Source: Salipiger mucosus DSM 16094
GTDB lineage: Bacteria > Pseudomonadota > Alphaproteobacteria > Rhodobacterales > Rhodobacteraceae
Assembly (NCBI RefSeq): GCF_000442255.1
Contig: NZ_KE557273.1
Location: 742,721-806,720 of the forward strand
Length of the DNA: 64,000 nt
Direction of reading: 5' to 3'
Positions within the stretch are counted from its first letter, which is position 1, and each line of letters starts with the position of its first letter. This document shows, piece after piece, positions 52,240-61,150 of the stretch. Under the pieces are notes generated by a model that had not been told where the DNA came from, did no database searches, and saw only the letters and a program-made list of their open reading frames with translations. Made by a program: the position numbers and the translations under genes.

Positions 52240-52718
52240 ACATCCTGATCGGAACCGTGCTGATCGGGGCCGGGGCACTCTGGCTCTGGTGGTCGCTGCC
52301 CAACGCCGAGTGGCGCCGGGCCGCCGGGCGCGCCTCGCTCGACACGCTGGCCTTCACCGCGCCGCGCGTGCTGGTGGCGCTGCTCGGCGCGGGCTTCTTC
52401 GCCGAGCTTCTGCCGGGTGACGAGGTGCGCCGCCTGCTGGGCGACGATGCGGGGGCAGGGGCCGTGCTGCTGGCCATCGCGCTGGGGCCGTTGACCCCCG
52501 GTGGCGCCTTCGTCAGCTTCGCCATCGCCGCGGCGGCGCTGCGCGCGGGGGCGGCGCCCGTGGCGGCGGTGGCCTATGTCACCTCGTGGTCGCTCTTCTC
52601 GACGACCAAGATCTTCGCCTACGAGCTGTCCTTCATGGGCCGGCAGGCGACGCTGACCCGCGTGCTGGTCAGCCTGCCGGTGCCCTTCCTCGTGGCCGCC
52701 GCCGTCGCCGCCTTCTGA
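52236..52718 (+). CDS. Half-size permease (DUF318-like), second of a pair
   Basis: 160 residues, about four hydrophobic segments. It repeats the pattern of the preceding protein: GPLTPGGAFVSFAIAAAAL, then AYVTSWSLFSTTKIFAYE and VSLPVPFLV. It starts 4 bases before the first gene ends. The two halves look like the split parts of one transporter. Last gene of the phnC operon. Confidence 0.6.
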   Translation: MNILIGTVLIGAGALWLWWSLPNAEWRRAAGRASLDTLAFTAPRVLVALLGAGFFAELLPGDEVRRLLGDDAGAGAVLLAIALGPLTPGGAFVSFAIAAAALRAGAAPVAAVAYVTSWSLFSTTKIFAYELSFMGRQATLTRVLVSLPVPFLVAAAVAAF

Positions 52719-52751
52719 AGCCGCGCGAAACGCTGTCCCCGCGGGGACGCG

Positions 52752-53354
52752 TCACCACATCCGTTCGCGGGCGTAGGCGGGATAGCCCGCGTCATAGGTC
52801 TCGGCGTCGAAGCCGGCGTCGATCTCGCGCTGGAAGGCGCCGGCGGTGGGCACCTCGCTGCTGAGGTCCGCGCCCGACCAGAGCTCGGAGCGCATGATCG
52901 CCTTGGCGCACTGGTAGTAGAGTTCCTGCACCGTCACGACGATGACCGTGGCCGGCGCCTTGCCCCGCCGCTCGAACGAGCCGCAGACCTCGGGGTCGGC
53001 GGTGACGACGGCGGTGCCGTTGACCCGCACGACATTCTTGGAGCCCGGCACCATGAACATCAGGCTCACGCGGCCGTCGGTCACGATGTTGCGCAGCGAG
53101 TCGAGCCGGTTGTTCCCGCGCCAGTCCGGCAGCAGCAGCGTGCGATCGTCGGAGATGTGGACCACCGGTTCGACATCCCCGCGCGGGCTGGCATCCGTCC
53201 CCTCGGGGCCCACGGTCGAGAGCACGACGAAGCGCGCGGCGCCGATCCAGTCGCGGTAGCAGGGCGTGACGTGCTGCACGACCTTGGACCGTGCAGCTGG
53301 CACCACCGAACCGTACAGGTCTTCGAGGGCGGCGATGTCGGTGATGGTCTGCAT
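52752..53354 (-). CDS. Pyridoxamine 5'-phosphate oxidase-like flavoprotein
   Basis: 200 residues. FMN-binding split-barrel marks: ARFVVLSTVGPEGTDASPRGD, LLLPDWRGNNRLDSLRNIV and MFMVPGSKNVVRVNG. The C-terminal YYQCAKAIMRSELW fits the MSMEG_1061-type branch. It is 20 bases after the isomerase gene and therefore probably the last gene of the second phn operon, convergent with the permease pair. It may reduce or oxidise a small molecule with FMN or F420. Confidence 0.82.
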   Translation of the reverse strand: MQTITDIAALEDLYGSVVPAARSKVVQHVTPCYRDWIGAARFVVLSTVGPEGTDASPRGDVEPVVHISDDRTLLLPDWRGNNRLDSLRNIVTDGRVSLMFMVPGSKNVVRVNGTAVVTADPEVCGSFERRGKAPATVIVVTVQELYYQCAKAIMRSELWSGADLSSEVPTAGAFQREIDAGFDAETYDAGYPAYARERMW

Positions 53355-53374
53355 GGGGGGCCTTTCCGGTGGCG

Positions 53375-54190
53375 TCAGGTCACGAGCCCGCGCGCCTGAA
53401 GGTACGCGAACGCGGGCAGGATATGCCTCTTGTCGCGCAGCTCAAGCACCAGGTGCGGCGCGCCCTCGCATTCGGACAGCGCACGGAAGACGGCGGTCCA
53501 CTCGATCTCGCCCTCGCCGGGCGCCCAGTGCCGGTCGGCGTGGCCGTCGACGTCCTGCAGGTGCACATGCGCGAGCCGCGCGCCCGCGTCGGCGACGAAG
53601 TCCGCCACCGGCGGGGCGCCCGACATGCGGCGCGCCAGCTGCGCGTGGCCGGTGTCGATCGAGAGCGCGATGGACTGCGAGCCGAAGCTCTCGACCATCT
53701 CGCGCCGGGTCTCGGGGCGCACGTCCTGGATGTTCTCGATCACCAGCGTGATGCCCGCCTCCTCGGCGGCGCGGACCACGGGGCCCAGCACCTCGTGTAC
53801 GCGGGCGAGCTTCTTCTCGGGGTAGCCGGGAAAGCTGAAGACGTTGTTCTGGTACCAGGCGTCGTAGGGCGAGTGGAGCACCATCTGCCGCGCGCCGATA
53901 CGGTCGGCGGCCTCGAGCGCCGCCAGCAGGCGCGCGGTGATGAGCGGGCGCAGCTCGGGGTCCTTGTTGTCCAGGTCGAGCCCCTCGAAGGGCCCGTGGA
54001 TGCCCCGCCGCCCGGTATGCCCGTCAAGCGCGGCGCGGGCCGCTTCGATGCGCTCCTCGCGGTCGTGCGTGACGGCGGCGTGGGACATGAAGTCCTGTAT
54101 CTCGATGTCGCGCTCCGCCTCGAAGAGCCAGTCCCGCAGGGTCGCGATCTCGTCGGTCTTCAGGCAGGCGCCGATCTTCAGCGGGGTCAT
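53375..54190 (-). CDS. TIM-barrel sugar-phosphate isomerase/epimerase-like protein
   Basis: 271 residues, AP-endonuclease-2/xylose-isomerase-like barrel. Likely metal ligands fall in QMVLHSPYD, LVIENIQD (E), SIDTGHAQL (D/H) and LAHVHLQDVDGHADRH. In this operon it may rearrange a ribose phosphate or another sugar phosphate released from phosphonate breakdown. Overlaps the second phnM by 4 bases. Confidence 0.78.
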   Translation of the reverse strand: MTPLKIGACLKTDEIATLRDWLFEAERDIEIQDFMSHAAVTHDREERIEAARAALDGHTGRRGIHGPFEGLDLDNKDPELRPLITARLLAALEAADRIGARQMVLHSPYDAWYQNNVFSFPGYPEKKLARVHEVLGPVVRAAEEAGITLVIENIQDVRPETRREMVESFGSQSIALSIDTGHAQLARRMSGAPPVADFVADAGARLAHVHLQDVDGHADRHWAPGEGEIEWTAVFRALSECEGAPHLVLELRDKRHILPAFAYLQARGLVT

Positions 54191-55440
54191 GCCAGGCTCT
54201 CCTCGTGACGGGGGGCGGGGGCGGGCGCCGCATCACGCGCGGGATGTCCGCGATAGGCCGCGCGGCCGGCGACCCAGGTGCCCTCGATGGCCGGCGCGTG
54301 GCCCTCGGGCCAATCGATCAGCACGAGGTCGGCGCGGCGGCCGACGGCGATCTCGCCCCGGTCGGTGAGCTTCATCGCCCGCGCCGGCCCGCTCGAGACC
54401 AGCGACCAGAGCGTCAGCCGGTCGGCGCGGCGCTCGGCATCGAGGCGCGCCACGGCGGCCAGCATGGCCGGGTAGAAGTAATCCGAGGCAAGCGCGTCGC
54501 AGAGCCCGGCCTCGACCATGTCGCCGGCACCGAGCGAGCCGATGTGGCTGCCCCCGCGCGCGGCGTTGGGCGCGCCGAAGACGATGGGATCGCCGTGCGC
54601 CCGCGCGGCCTCGGCCGCCTCCAGCACCATCGGGAACTCGGCCACGCCCGCGCCGAGATCGCGGAAGAAGGCACGCGTTTCGGCCCGGGTGTCGTCGTGG
54701 CTGAGCATGGGCGCGCCCGCGCGGCGGCCCATCCCGGCGACCTTGGCGATGGTCGCGGGCACCTCGGCGCGGCGATCCCAGACCTCGCCCAGAAGGCGGA
54801 TGTAGGCGTCCTCGTCCAGCCCGGCGCGATGCGCCTTGGAGGCAGTGCGTTTCTTCATGCGGTCGTCGTCGAGCGAGGCGATGGAGAAGTCCGGCGAAAG
54901 CTCGAAGGCGCGGTCCTGGATCGGCACGTCATAGGCGCGCATCGTCATCGAGGTGTGGTCGTTGAAGGCAATGGCGGGCATGAGCGGCCCCGCGAGCGCC
55001 CACTCGATGGTCTCGAGCGCCTCGAAGGCGAAGGTCTCCCACCGCAGCTGCACGCGGTTCTCGACCGTGAGGCGCGGCGCGAGATCGCGCATGACCTGCA
55101 TGAGCTGGCGCCCGCGTGCCACGTCGCGCAGGCCCGGCTCCCAGCCCAGCGTGATCGCGTGATAGGCGGTGGCGATGCCGTTGGCGGCAAGCTGGCGGTC
55201 GGTGTCGATCACCGCCGCCTCCTGCGGAAAGAAGACGCCGGGGCGGGGCATGAGCTGGCGCTCGAAGGCATCGCCGTGCAGGTCGATCAGCGCGGGCGCG
55301 AGGATGCGGCCGCGCGCGTCGATCACCTCGCCCTGCGCCGGGCCGCCGATCTCGGCGATGCGGCCGCCTGCGACGGTCACGTTGGTCTCGGCGATCTCGC
55401 CGGGCAGGTAGACGCGGGCGCCCTGGAAGGTGACGGTCAT
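54187..55440 (-). CDS. phnM: Second PhnM-like amidohydrolase
   Basis: 417 residues. It shares PhnM metal-site order with the first copy: LAPALIDLHGDAFERQLMPR, AFNDHTSMTM, MLSHDDTRAETRAFF and SGPARAMKLTDRGEIAVG. It diverges clearly (the DHTPGQGQY block is DHTSMTMRAYD), so its substrate may be another 5-triphosphate or a related pyrophosphate. Embedded between the methyltransferase and isomerase genes. Confidence 0.85.
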   Translation of the reverse strand: MTVTFQGARVYLPGEIAETNVTVAGGRIAEIGGPAQGEVIDARGRILAPALIDLHGDAFERQLMPRPGVFFPQEAAVIDTDRQLAANGIATAYHAITLGWEPGLRDVARGRQLMQVMRDLAPRLTVENRVQLRWETFAFEALETIEWALAGPLMPAIAFNDHTSMTMRAYDVPIQDRAFELSPDFSIASLDDDRMKKRTASKAHRAGLDEDAYIRLLGEVWDRRAEVPATIAKVAGMGRRAGAPMLSHDDTRAETRAFFRDLGAGVAEFPMVLEAAEAARAHGDPIVFGAPNAARGGSHIGSLGAGDMVEAGLCDALASDYFYPAMLAAVARLDAERRADRLTLWSLVSSGPARAMKLTDRGEIAVGRRADLVLIDWPEGHAPAIEGTWVAGRAAYRGHPARDAAPAPAPRHEESLA

Positions 55441-56084
55441 CAGAGGCGCTCCATCGTCAGGTGCCAGTGCCACGAGCCCGGCTTGTCGTGTTCGCGATCC
55501 TCGAGGCGCAGCACCTCGAAGCCCTGGAAGAGCGCCAGCAGCTCGGCGGCCGAGCAGAAGTAGTGCGGGTGGATCTTGTCGGTCCCGGGCGCCTCGAAGA
55601 CCCAGGCGTTGCGGCCGATCTCGCGGCCCGGGTATTTCGCCTGTTCGTGCGGCAGGCGGCGTTTCGACAGCATGGTGCCGAGGTAGGTGCCGCCGGGCGC
55701 CAGCACGCGGCGGATCTCGGCGATGGTGCGCAGCAGCACGTCCTCGTCGCCGTGGTAGATCACGTTCCAGCTCAGCACGTGGTCGAAGCGCTGGTCCTCG
55801 AAGGGCAGGGCGTCCATGCGGGCGGTCACGGTCTCGACCCCGCCGGCGCGGTCGATCTCGGCCAGCCCGTCGGGCGCGGCGTCGAGCGCCACGACCTCGA
55901 AGCCCTGCCGCGCGAGCCAGAGCGCGTGCCGCCCCACACCGGCGCCAAGATCGAGGATGCGCGCGCCGGGCGCCAGCGTCTCCGCCCAGTCGAGGACATC
56001 GGCCTCGGGGCTCAGCCACTTGCTGCCGGCCTCGAGGCCGGCCCATTCGTCGTTCCAGTGCTGGTCTGCGGTATCGGTCTTCAA
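55440..56084 (-). CDS. Class I SAM-dependent methyltransferase
   Basis: 214 residues from a TTG start overlapping the TGA of the upstream permease gene (TTGA) behind GGAGACCAACG. The SAM site is ARILDLGAGVGRHALWLARQ followed by VVALDAAP. The acceptor is unknown. Methylation has no place in the standard C-P lyase pathway, so its presence is notable. Confidence 0.82.
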   Translation of the reverse strand: MKTDTADQHWNDEWAGLEAGSKWLSPEADVLDWAETLAPGARILDLGAGVGRHALWLARQGFEVVALDAAPDGLAEIDRAGGVETVTARMDALPFEDQRFDHVLSWNVIYHGDEDVLLRTIAEIRRVLAPGGTYLGTMLSKRRLPHEQAKYPGREIGRNAWVFEAPGTDKIHPHYFCSAAELLALFQGFEVLRLEDREHDKPGSWHWHLTMERL

Positions 56085-56884
56085 CGTTGGTCTCCGATGA
56101 TCTGCGTGCGGGCGCGCCCGCTGAGTTGTTCGATGGCGATGACCACCACGGCGATCATCAGGATGACGGTCATGGCGGTGGGGTAATCGAACAGGTCGAA
56201 GCCGACCTTGAGTTCGATCCCGATGCCGCCGGCGCCGACGAGCCCGAGGATGGTCGATGAGCGCACGGCCTTTTCCAGCGCGTAGAGGCCGGTCGAGATG
56301 AAGGCTGGCATGGCGCCGGGGATGGTGGCGCAGGCCACCACGTCGATGCGCCGCGCGCCGGTCGCGGTGAGGCTCTCGGCCGGGCCCTTGTCGGTGGCCT
56401 CCATGTCGTCCGCGAAGAAACGACCGCAGAAGCCGATGGTGTCGACCACGATGGCGAGCATGCCTGCGAAGGGGCCGAGCCCGACGGCGACGACGAAGAC
56501 CAGCGCCCAGGCGATGTCGGGCACCGCGCGGACGAAGCCGAGCGCGACGCGCACCGCCTGGTTGACCGCGGGGCCGGCGATGAGGCCGCGGGCGGCGAGC
56601 AACGCCACTGGCAGCGACAGGATCACGCCGATCACGGCGCCCGCGACGGCGATCTGCAGGGTCTCGACCATCTTCCAGCCCAGCCGCGCGAGCACGTCGG
56701 GCGCGAGGTTCGGCGGAAAGGCGCGCGAGGCGAAGTCGGCGAAGCGCGGCGGCGCGGTCGCCACCTTCTCCAGCGAGAAGCCGGCGCCGGCGAGGCACCA
56801 CAGGACAAGCGACAGCCCCAGCGCGTAGCCCAGGAAGGCCAGCGCCGAGGGACGTTCGTAACGGGCGGGGGAGAGGTCAGTCAT
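56081..56884 (-). CDS. phnE: Phosphonate-type ABC transporter permease (PhnE-like)
   Basis: 267 residues with about six hydrophobic segments. The coupling loop reads FCGRFFADDMEATDKGPAES, then LTATGARRIDVV. It is one permease, so probably a homodimer, unlike the E1/E2 pair. Overlaps the ATPase gene by 8 bases. Confidence 0.88.
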   Translation of the reverse strand: MTDLSPARYERPSALAFLGYALGLSLVLWCLAGAGFSLEKVATAPPRFADFASRAFPPNLAPDVLARLGWKMVETLQIAVAGAVIGVILSLPVALLAARGLIAGPAVNQAVRVALGFVRAVPDIAWALVFVVAVGLGPFAGMLAIVVDTIGFCGRFFADDMEATDKGPAESLTATGARRIDVVACATIPGAMPAFISTGLYALEKAVRSSTILGLVGAGGIGIELKVGFDLFDYPTAMTVILMIAVVVIAIEQLSGRARTQIIGDQR

Positions 56885-57695
56885 AAAGCCCTCGCAGGTC
56901 GCTGGTCGAAAGCGAGGCCGCCGTCGCGTCGAGCTTCATGCGGCCGCCCGCCAGGCCCAGCACGCGGTCGCCGTAGCGCAGCGCGTGGTCGGTGTTGTGC
57001 GAGGTGAAGACGACAGTCACGCCCTCGTCCCGCGCAAGGCGGAAGAAGAGCTGCATCACGTCCTCGCCCGCCGCCGGGTCGAGCGAGGCGCAGGGTTCGT
57101 CGGCAAAGAGGATCTCGGGCGCGCCGACGATGGCGCGGGCGATGGCCACGCGCTGCGACTGGCCGCCCGAGAGGCGGTCGGCGCGGCGCAGGGCGAACTC
57201 GGCGAGGCCCACCTTGTCGAGCGCCGCCATCGCCGCCTCGCGCGAGGCGCGCGGCGCCAGCGCGTGGCTCCAGTGCGCCACGCCGGGGTGGCGGCCGAGC
57301 AGCCCGTGCAGGACGTTCGACAGCACCGAGAGGCGCGGCACGAGGTTGTGTTTCTGCGAAACCAGCCCGGTGCGGGCGCGCAATGCGCGCAGCCGGGCGG
57401 CGCGGGCGGCGGTCGCATCCTCGCCCAGCAGGGTGACGGTGCCCTCGCTCACGGGAATGAGGCCCATGAGGCAGCGCAGCAACGTCGACTTGCCCGCGCC
57501 GTTGGCGCCCACGAGCGCGACGGCCTCGCCACGCGCGAGGCGAAAGCCCACATCCGCGAAGATGGGCGTGTCGCCGAAGCGCTTGGCCACGCCGCGTGCC
57601 TCGATGTCGACGGGCGAGATCGTGACGCGAGGCGCGCCGGGCGGCTCCGGCCGCGCATGGCGCGCGGCCGGGTCTTTCAGCGCCAGATCAGTCAC
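56877..57695 (-). CDS. phnC: Phosphonate-type ABC transporter ATPase (PhnC-like)
   Basis: 272 residues from a GTG at 57695 that overlaps the end of the binding-protein gene by 8 bases. Walker [14 protein letters not shown], signature [15 protein letters not shown], Walker B ILFADEPCASLDP. An N-terminal tail of about 30 residues precedes the ATPase core. It differs much from the first PhnC, so this is a separate transporter and not a duplicate. Confidence 0.88.
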   Translation of the reverse strand: MTDLALKDPAARHARPEPPGAPRVTISPVDIEARGVAKRFGDTPIFADVGFRLARGEAVALVGANGAGKSTLLRCLMGLIPVSEGTVTLLGEDATAARAARLRALRARTGLVSQKHNLVPRLSVLSNVLHGLLGRHPGVAHWSHALAPRASREAAMAALDKVGLAEFALRRADRLSGGQSQRVAIARAIVGAPEILFADEPCASLDPAAGEDVMQLFFRLARDEGVTVVFTSHNTDHALRYGDRVLGLAGGRMKLDATAASLSTSDLRGLYD

Positions 57696-58557
57696 CGATG
57701 AACCGGTCGAACTGGGGGTAGCCGGCGTTGGCATACATGGCGCGGACGTAGTCGTAGGCATCGTCCTCGATCGCGACGAGGTCCATGCCGACGTACTTGT
57801 CGTTCTCGGCGTGGGCCGTGATGCCGGCGATGATCTCCTGCTTGTTCTCGAGGATCGCGTCGCGCACCATCGTGGCGGCCTCTTCGGGCACGTGGGCGCC
57901 GACCATGATCATGTCGTTGGGCAGGTCGCCCGAGCGCGCGATCATCTTGAAGAAGCCGTAGGGCAGGTCGGTCTCGGCGTTGCGCACGTTCAGCCAGCTG
58001 CCGGCGTTGGAGCCGATGGCGTCGACGTCGCCCGCCTTGAGCGCCTCGTGGGCGATGTTGCGCGAGGTGTGGGTCTTTTCGATGTCGTTGACCGGGTCGA
58101 TGCCGTGGTCGGCCAGCACCTGCATCGGGCAGAGCATGTTCGAGGTCGAGCCGATGTCGCCGAAGGCCACCTTCTTGCCCTTCAGGTCGGCGGGCACGTT
58201 GATGCCGCTGTCGGAGCGCACGATGATCGCGCAGTGATAGTCGGGGCGGCCGAGGCCGATCAGGGGCCTTGCTTCGGTCAGCTTGTTGATGACGACGTAT
58301 TCGGCGGGGCCCGAGACGACGAAGTCGACGGTCTCGCCGCGCAGGGCCTCGGCGGCGGCGGTGCGCGAGTTCACCGGGAAGAACTCGAAGGTCTCGCCGG
58401 TGGCGGACTCGAGCGCCTCCTTGAAGGGGCCCCACTCGGTCTGCAGGCGCTCCATGCCCTCGACGTCGGTCACGGCGAGGTTCCAGGTCTCGGCGGCGGC
58501 GCCCAGCGCCGACGCGGTGGCCAGTCCAAGGCCAAGGATCAGGGATTCGAATTTCAT
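57688..58557 (-). CDS. phnD: Phosphonate-type periplasmic binding protein (PhnD-like)
   Basis: 289 residues with a signal peptide ending ALGAAAETW. Marks: FFPVNSRTAAAEALRGETVD, FVVSGPAEYVV and FGDIGSTSNMLCP, the last taking the place of the STSGY anion loop. It starts behind GGAGGCTGTC. Because that loop is altered, it may bind phosphate esters, phosphite or a different phosphonate. Confidence 0.88.
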   Translation of the reverse strand: MKFESLILGLGLATASALGAAAETWNLAVTDVEGMERLQTEWGPFKEALESATGETFEFFPVNSRTAAAEALRGETVDFVVSGPAEYVVINKLTEARPLIGLGRPDYHCAIIVRSDSGINVPADLKGKKVAFGDIGSTSNMLCPMQVLADHGIDPVNDIEKTHTSRNIAHEALKAGDVDAIGSNAGSWLNVRNAETDLPYGFFKMIARSGDLPNDMIMVGAHVPEEAATMVRDAILENKQEIIAGITAHAENDKYVGMDLVAIEDDAYDYVRAMYANAGYPQFDRFIGD

Positions 58558-58574
58558 GACAGCCTCCATGGGAA

Positions 58575-58590
58575 ATTCATTCGGATGAAT
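58575..58590. promoter_or_regulatory. Probable PhnF operator 3
   Basis: The same 16-bp palindrome as at phnF and phnC, 17 bases upstream of the minus-strand binding-protein ATG. It ties the second operon to PhnF. Confidence 0.75.
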
Positions 58591-58612
58591 CGCCGAGGGC
58601 TGTGGCAGTGGT

Positions 58613-58641
58613 GCAAAGCCTGCGTGAACTGTTTGTGACAG
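58613..58641 (-). promoter_or_regulatory. Probable Pho box of the second phn operon
   Basis: On the minus strand, CTGTCAC (58635-58641) and AGTTCAC (58624-58630) are 11 bases apart; GCTTTGC (58613-58619) holds the third position but matches poorly. Weaker than the other two boxes. Confidence 0.45.
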
Positions 58642-58997
58642 ATGGCGGCGCCGGCGGACCGCGCGGGCTCAACCCTGATCAGCCCGAGACGCCGCCGCGC
58701 CTCGCGCACGACATTGTTCTCCATGCCGAAATACGATCTCCCCCTCGAATTTGGCACACTCCCGGGATCAGGCTGCGGGACAAATGACCGGCTTGGCCAG
58801 AGAGGCGGGGGCGGTGCGGCGAGGGTCCGGGTTGCGCCGGGATGACCGCCTGCCGGCCCCGCAGGTTGTATGCCGCTCATCCGGATTGTGTGGCGCCTAC
58901 GCCTTTTTGCCGACCATACTTCGCCGAATGGAATGGTATCAATTGGGGGCCCGCGTAAGCGGTATTTCAACCCGGTTTTCATCAAGAGGGTGGATTG
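58642..58997. promoter_or_regulatory. Upstream region of the RTX gene
   Basis: 356 bases with no convincing gene. The stretch at about 58910-58990 is AT-richer and should hold the promoter of the RTX gene. No specific site could be assigned. GAGG at 58986-58989 is the ribosome binding site. Confidence 0.35.
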
Positions 58998-61150
58998 ATG
59001 CCTGACCTTTATTTCGATCTTTCGGAACGCATCGTGGGAGGGGAATCCGGCTCCGGCCAGCCGATCACGCTGCGCCTGTCGGAGGCGGCGCCGCGTGACG
59101 TCACCGTGACCGTGCAGGTGCTGGCCGGTACGGCGTTCCCGCAGTCCGACATGGATTTCAACTTCTACTCGGCCGTCCAGCAGATCACGACTGTCACCAT
59201 CCCGACGGGCGAGACCTCGCACACGTTCTATATCGAACACAATTCGAACGAAGCCGGCGAGCTTGACGAGAACTACGTTCTCGAGCTGACCGATCCGGTC
59301 AATGCGACCCTGACCGGCGGGGTCGACGTGCTGCGCGGCGACGGGCATCATTCTCGACGACGGACGCGGGCTTTTCGTGAGCGATCCGACGATCCTCGAG
59401 GGCGACGGCGCCGGACGCTTCGCCGAGTTCGAGGTGCAGCTGTCGCGCGCCGCGCTGGAGGATCTGACCTTCTCCTACGAGACGCGCGACGGCTCGGCCA
59501 CCGCCGGCAGCGACTACACCGCGGAAAGCGGCACGCTGACCTTCGTGGCGGGTCAGACCGTGGCCTATGTGCGCGTGCCCATCCTGGGCGACACGGCCAG
59601 CGAGTCCTCCGAGACCTTCATGCTGGCGGTGACACCGGCGGATGCGACGACCCGAGGGGCCATCCTGAACGAGGCGCAGGACAACGTCGGAACCGCGCTT
59701 CTGCGCGACGACGACGGCGGCGATCTGCCGGTCGTCACGCTCGAGACCACGAACGGGCCAGAAAGCGGAGGCGGGCAGGTCCACGCGATCCGGCTCTCGG
59801 CGCCCGCGGCCCGCGACGTGACCGTCACGGTCCAGGTGATCGGCGGCACGGCGCTGCCGCAGTCCGACATGGACTTCAATTTCTACAGCGCGGTGTCCCA
59901 GGTCATCACCGTCACCGTTCCCGCCGGCGAGACGACCCAGACCTTCTCGATCGAGCACAACACGAACGAGGCCGGCGAGGTCGACGAGAACTACGTCCTC
60001 GAGGTCACGGACCCGGTCAACGCCACGCTGGCCGGGGGCACCGACGTGCTGCGCGGCACGGCGGTGATCCTCGATACCGAGCGGGGGCTCTTCGTGAGCG
60101 ATCCGACGATCCTCGAAGGGGACGGCGGCGGACGTTTCGCCGAGTTCGAGGTGCGGATCTCGCGCACGAGCGTCGAGACGCTGACCTTCAGCTACGACAC
60201 GATCGACGGCTCGGCCCGCGCGGGCGAGGACTATGTGGCGCGCAGCGGGACGCTGACCTTCGTGCCGGGGCAGACCGTGGCCCATGTCCGCGTGCCGATC
60301 AACGGCGACACCCGGCCCGAGAGTTCCGAGACCTTCATGCTCTCGGTCGTGCCGGCCGATACCGCCACCGAGGCGGCCATCTACAACGGGACCGAGGACA
60401 GCGTCGGCACGGCGCTGCTGCGCGACGACGACGGAGCCGGCACGCCGGTGCTGACGCTCGAGACCACGGACGGGCCGGAAAGCGGCGCGGGGCAGCTGCA
60501 CACGCTGCGCCTCTCGGAGGCCTCGAGCCGCGATGTCACCGCCACGGTGCAGGTCGTCGCGGGCACCGCGGACCCGGCGTCGGACGTGGACTTCAACTTC
60601 TACTCGGCGGTGCAGCGGACGATCACCGTGACCATCCCCGCCGGGGAGACCACGCAGACCTTCGCCATCGAGCACAACTCCGAGGGCGGTGCCGAGATCG
60701 ACGAGCATTACATCCTCGAGGTGACCGATCCCGAGAACGCCGTGCTTGCCGGCGGCGTGGATGCGCTGCGCGGCACGGCGGTGATCCTCGGGGACGGGCG
60801 GGCGCTTTTCGTCAGCGACCCGACCGTGCGCGAGGGAGACAGCATCGCGCCCTACGCGGAGTTCGAGATCCGCGTCTCGCGCCCGGCCGAGGTGCCGCTG
60901 GTCTTCAACGCGCGCACCTTCGACGTGAGCGCCGAGGCGGGGTCGGACTACACGGCCTACACCGGCACGATCTCCTTCGCCCCGGGCCAGACGGTGGCTT
61001 ACGTGCGGGTGCCGCTGCTCGATGACGGCGATCTCGAGGCGGTCGAGACCTTCAGTCTCTCGGTGACGCCGAACCCGGCCACTGCCGCCCTGCTGCCGGG
61101 GGCCTATGTCGACAACGTCGGGTCGGCGACGATCCTCGACAACGACGCGG
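58998..61150 (+). repeat. Three tandem A-B Calx-beta repeat units
   Basis: Each unit of about 717 bases holds an A module (RDVTVTVQV, FNFYSAV, DENYVLEVTDPVNA) and a B module (SDPTILEGD, AGSDYTA-like, GQTVAYVRVP, NVGTALLRDDDG). B-module starts fall near 59376, 60093 and 60810. DNA similarity between units is visible, so they arose by duplication. Confidence 0.8.
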
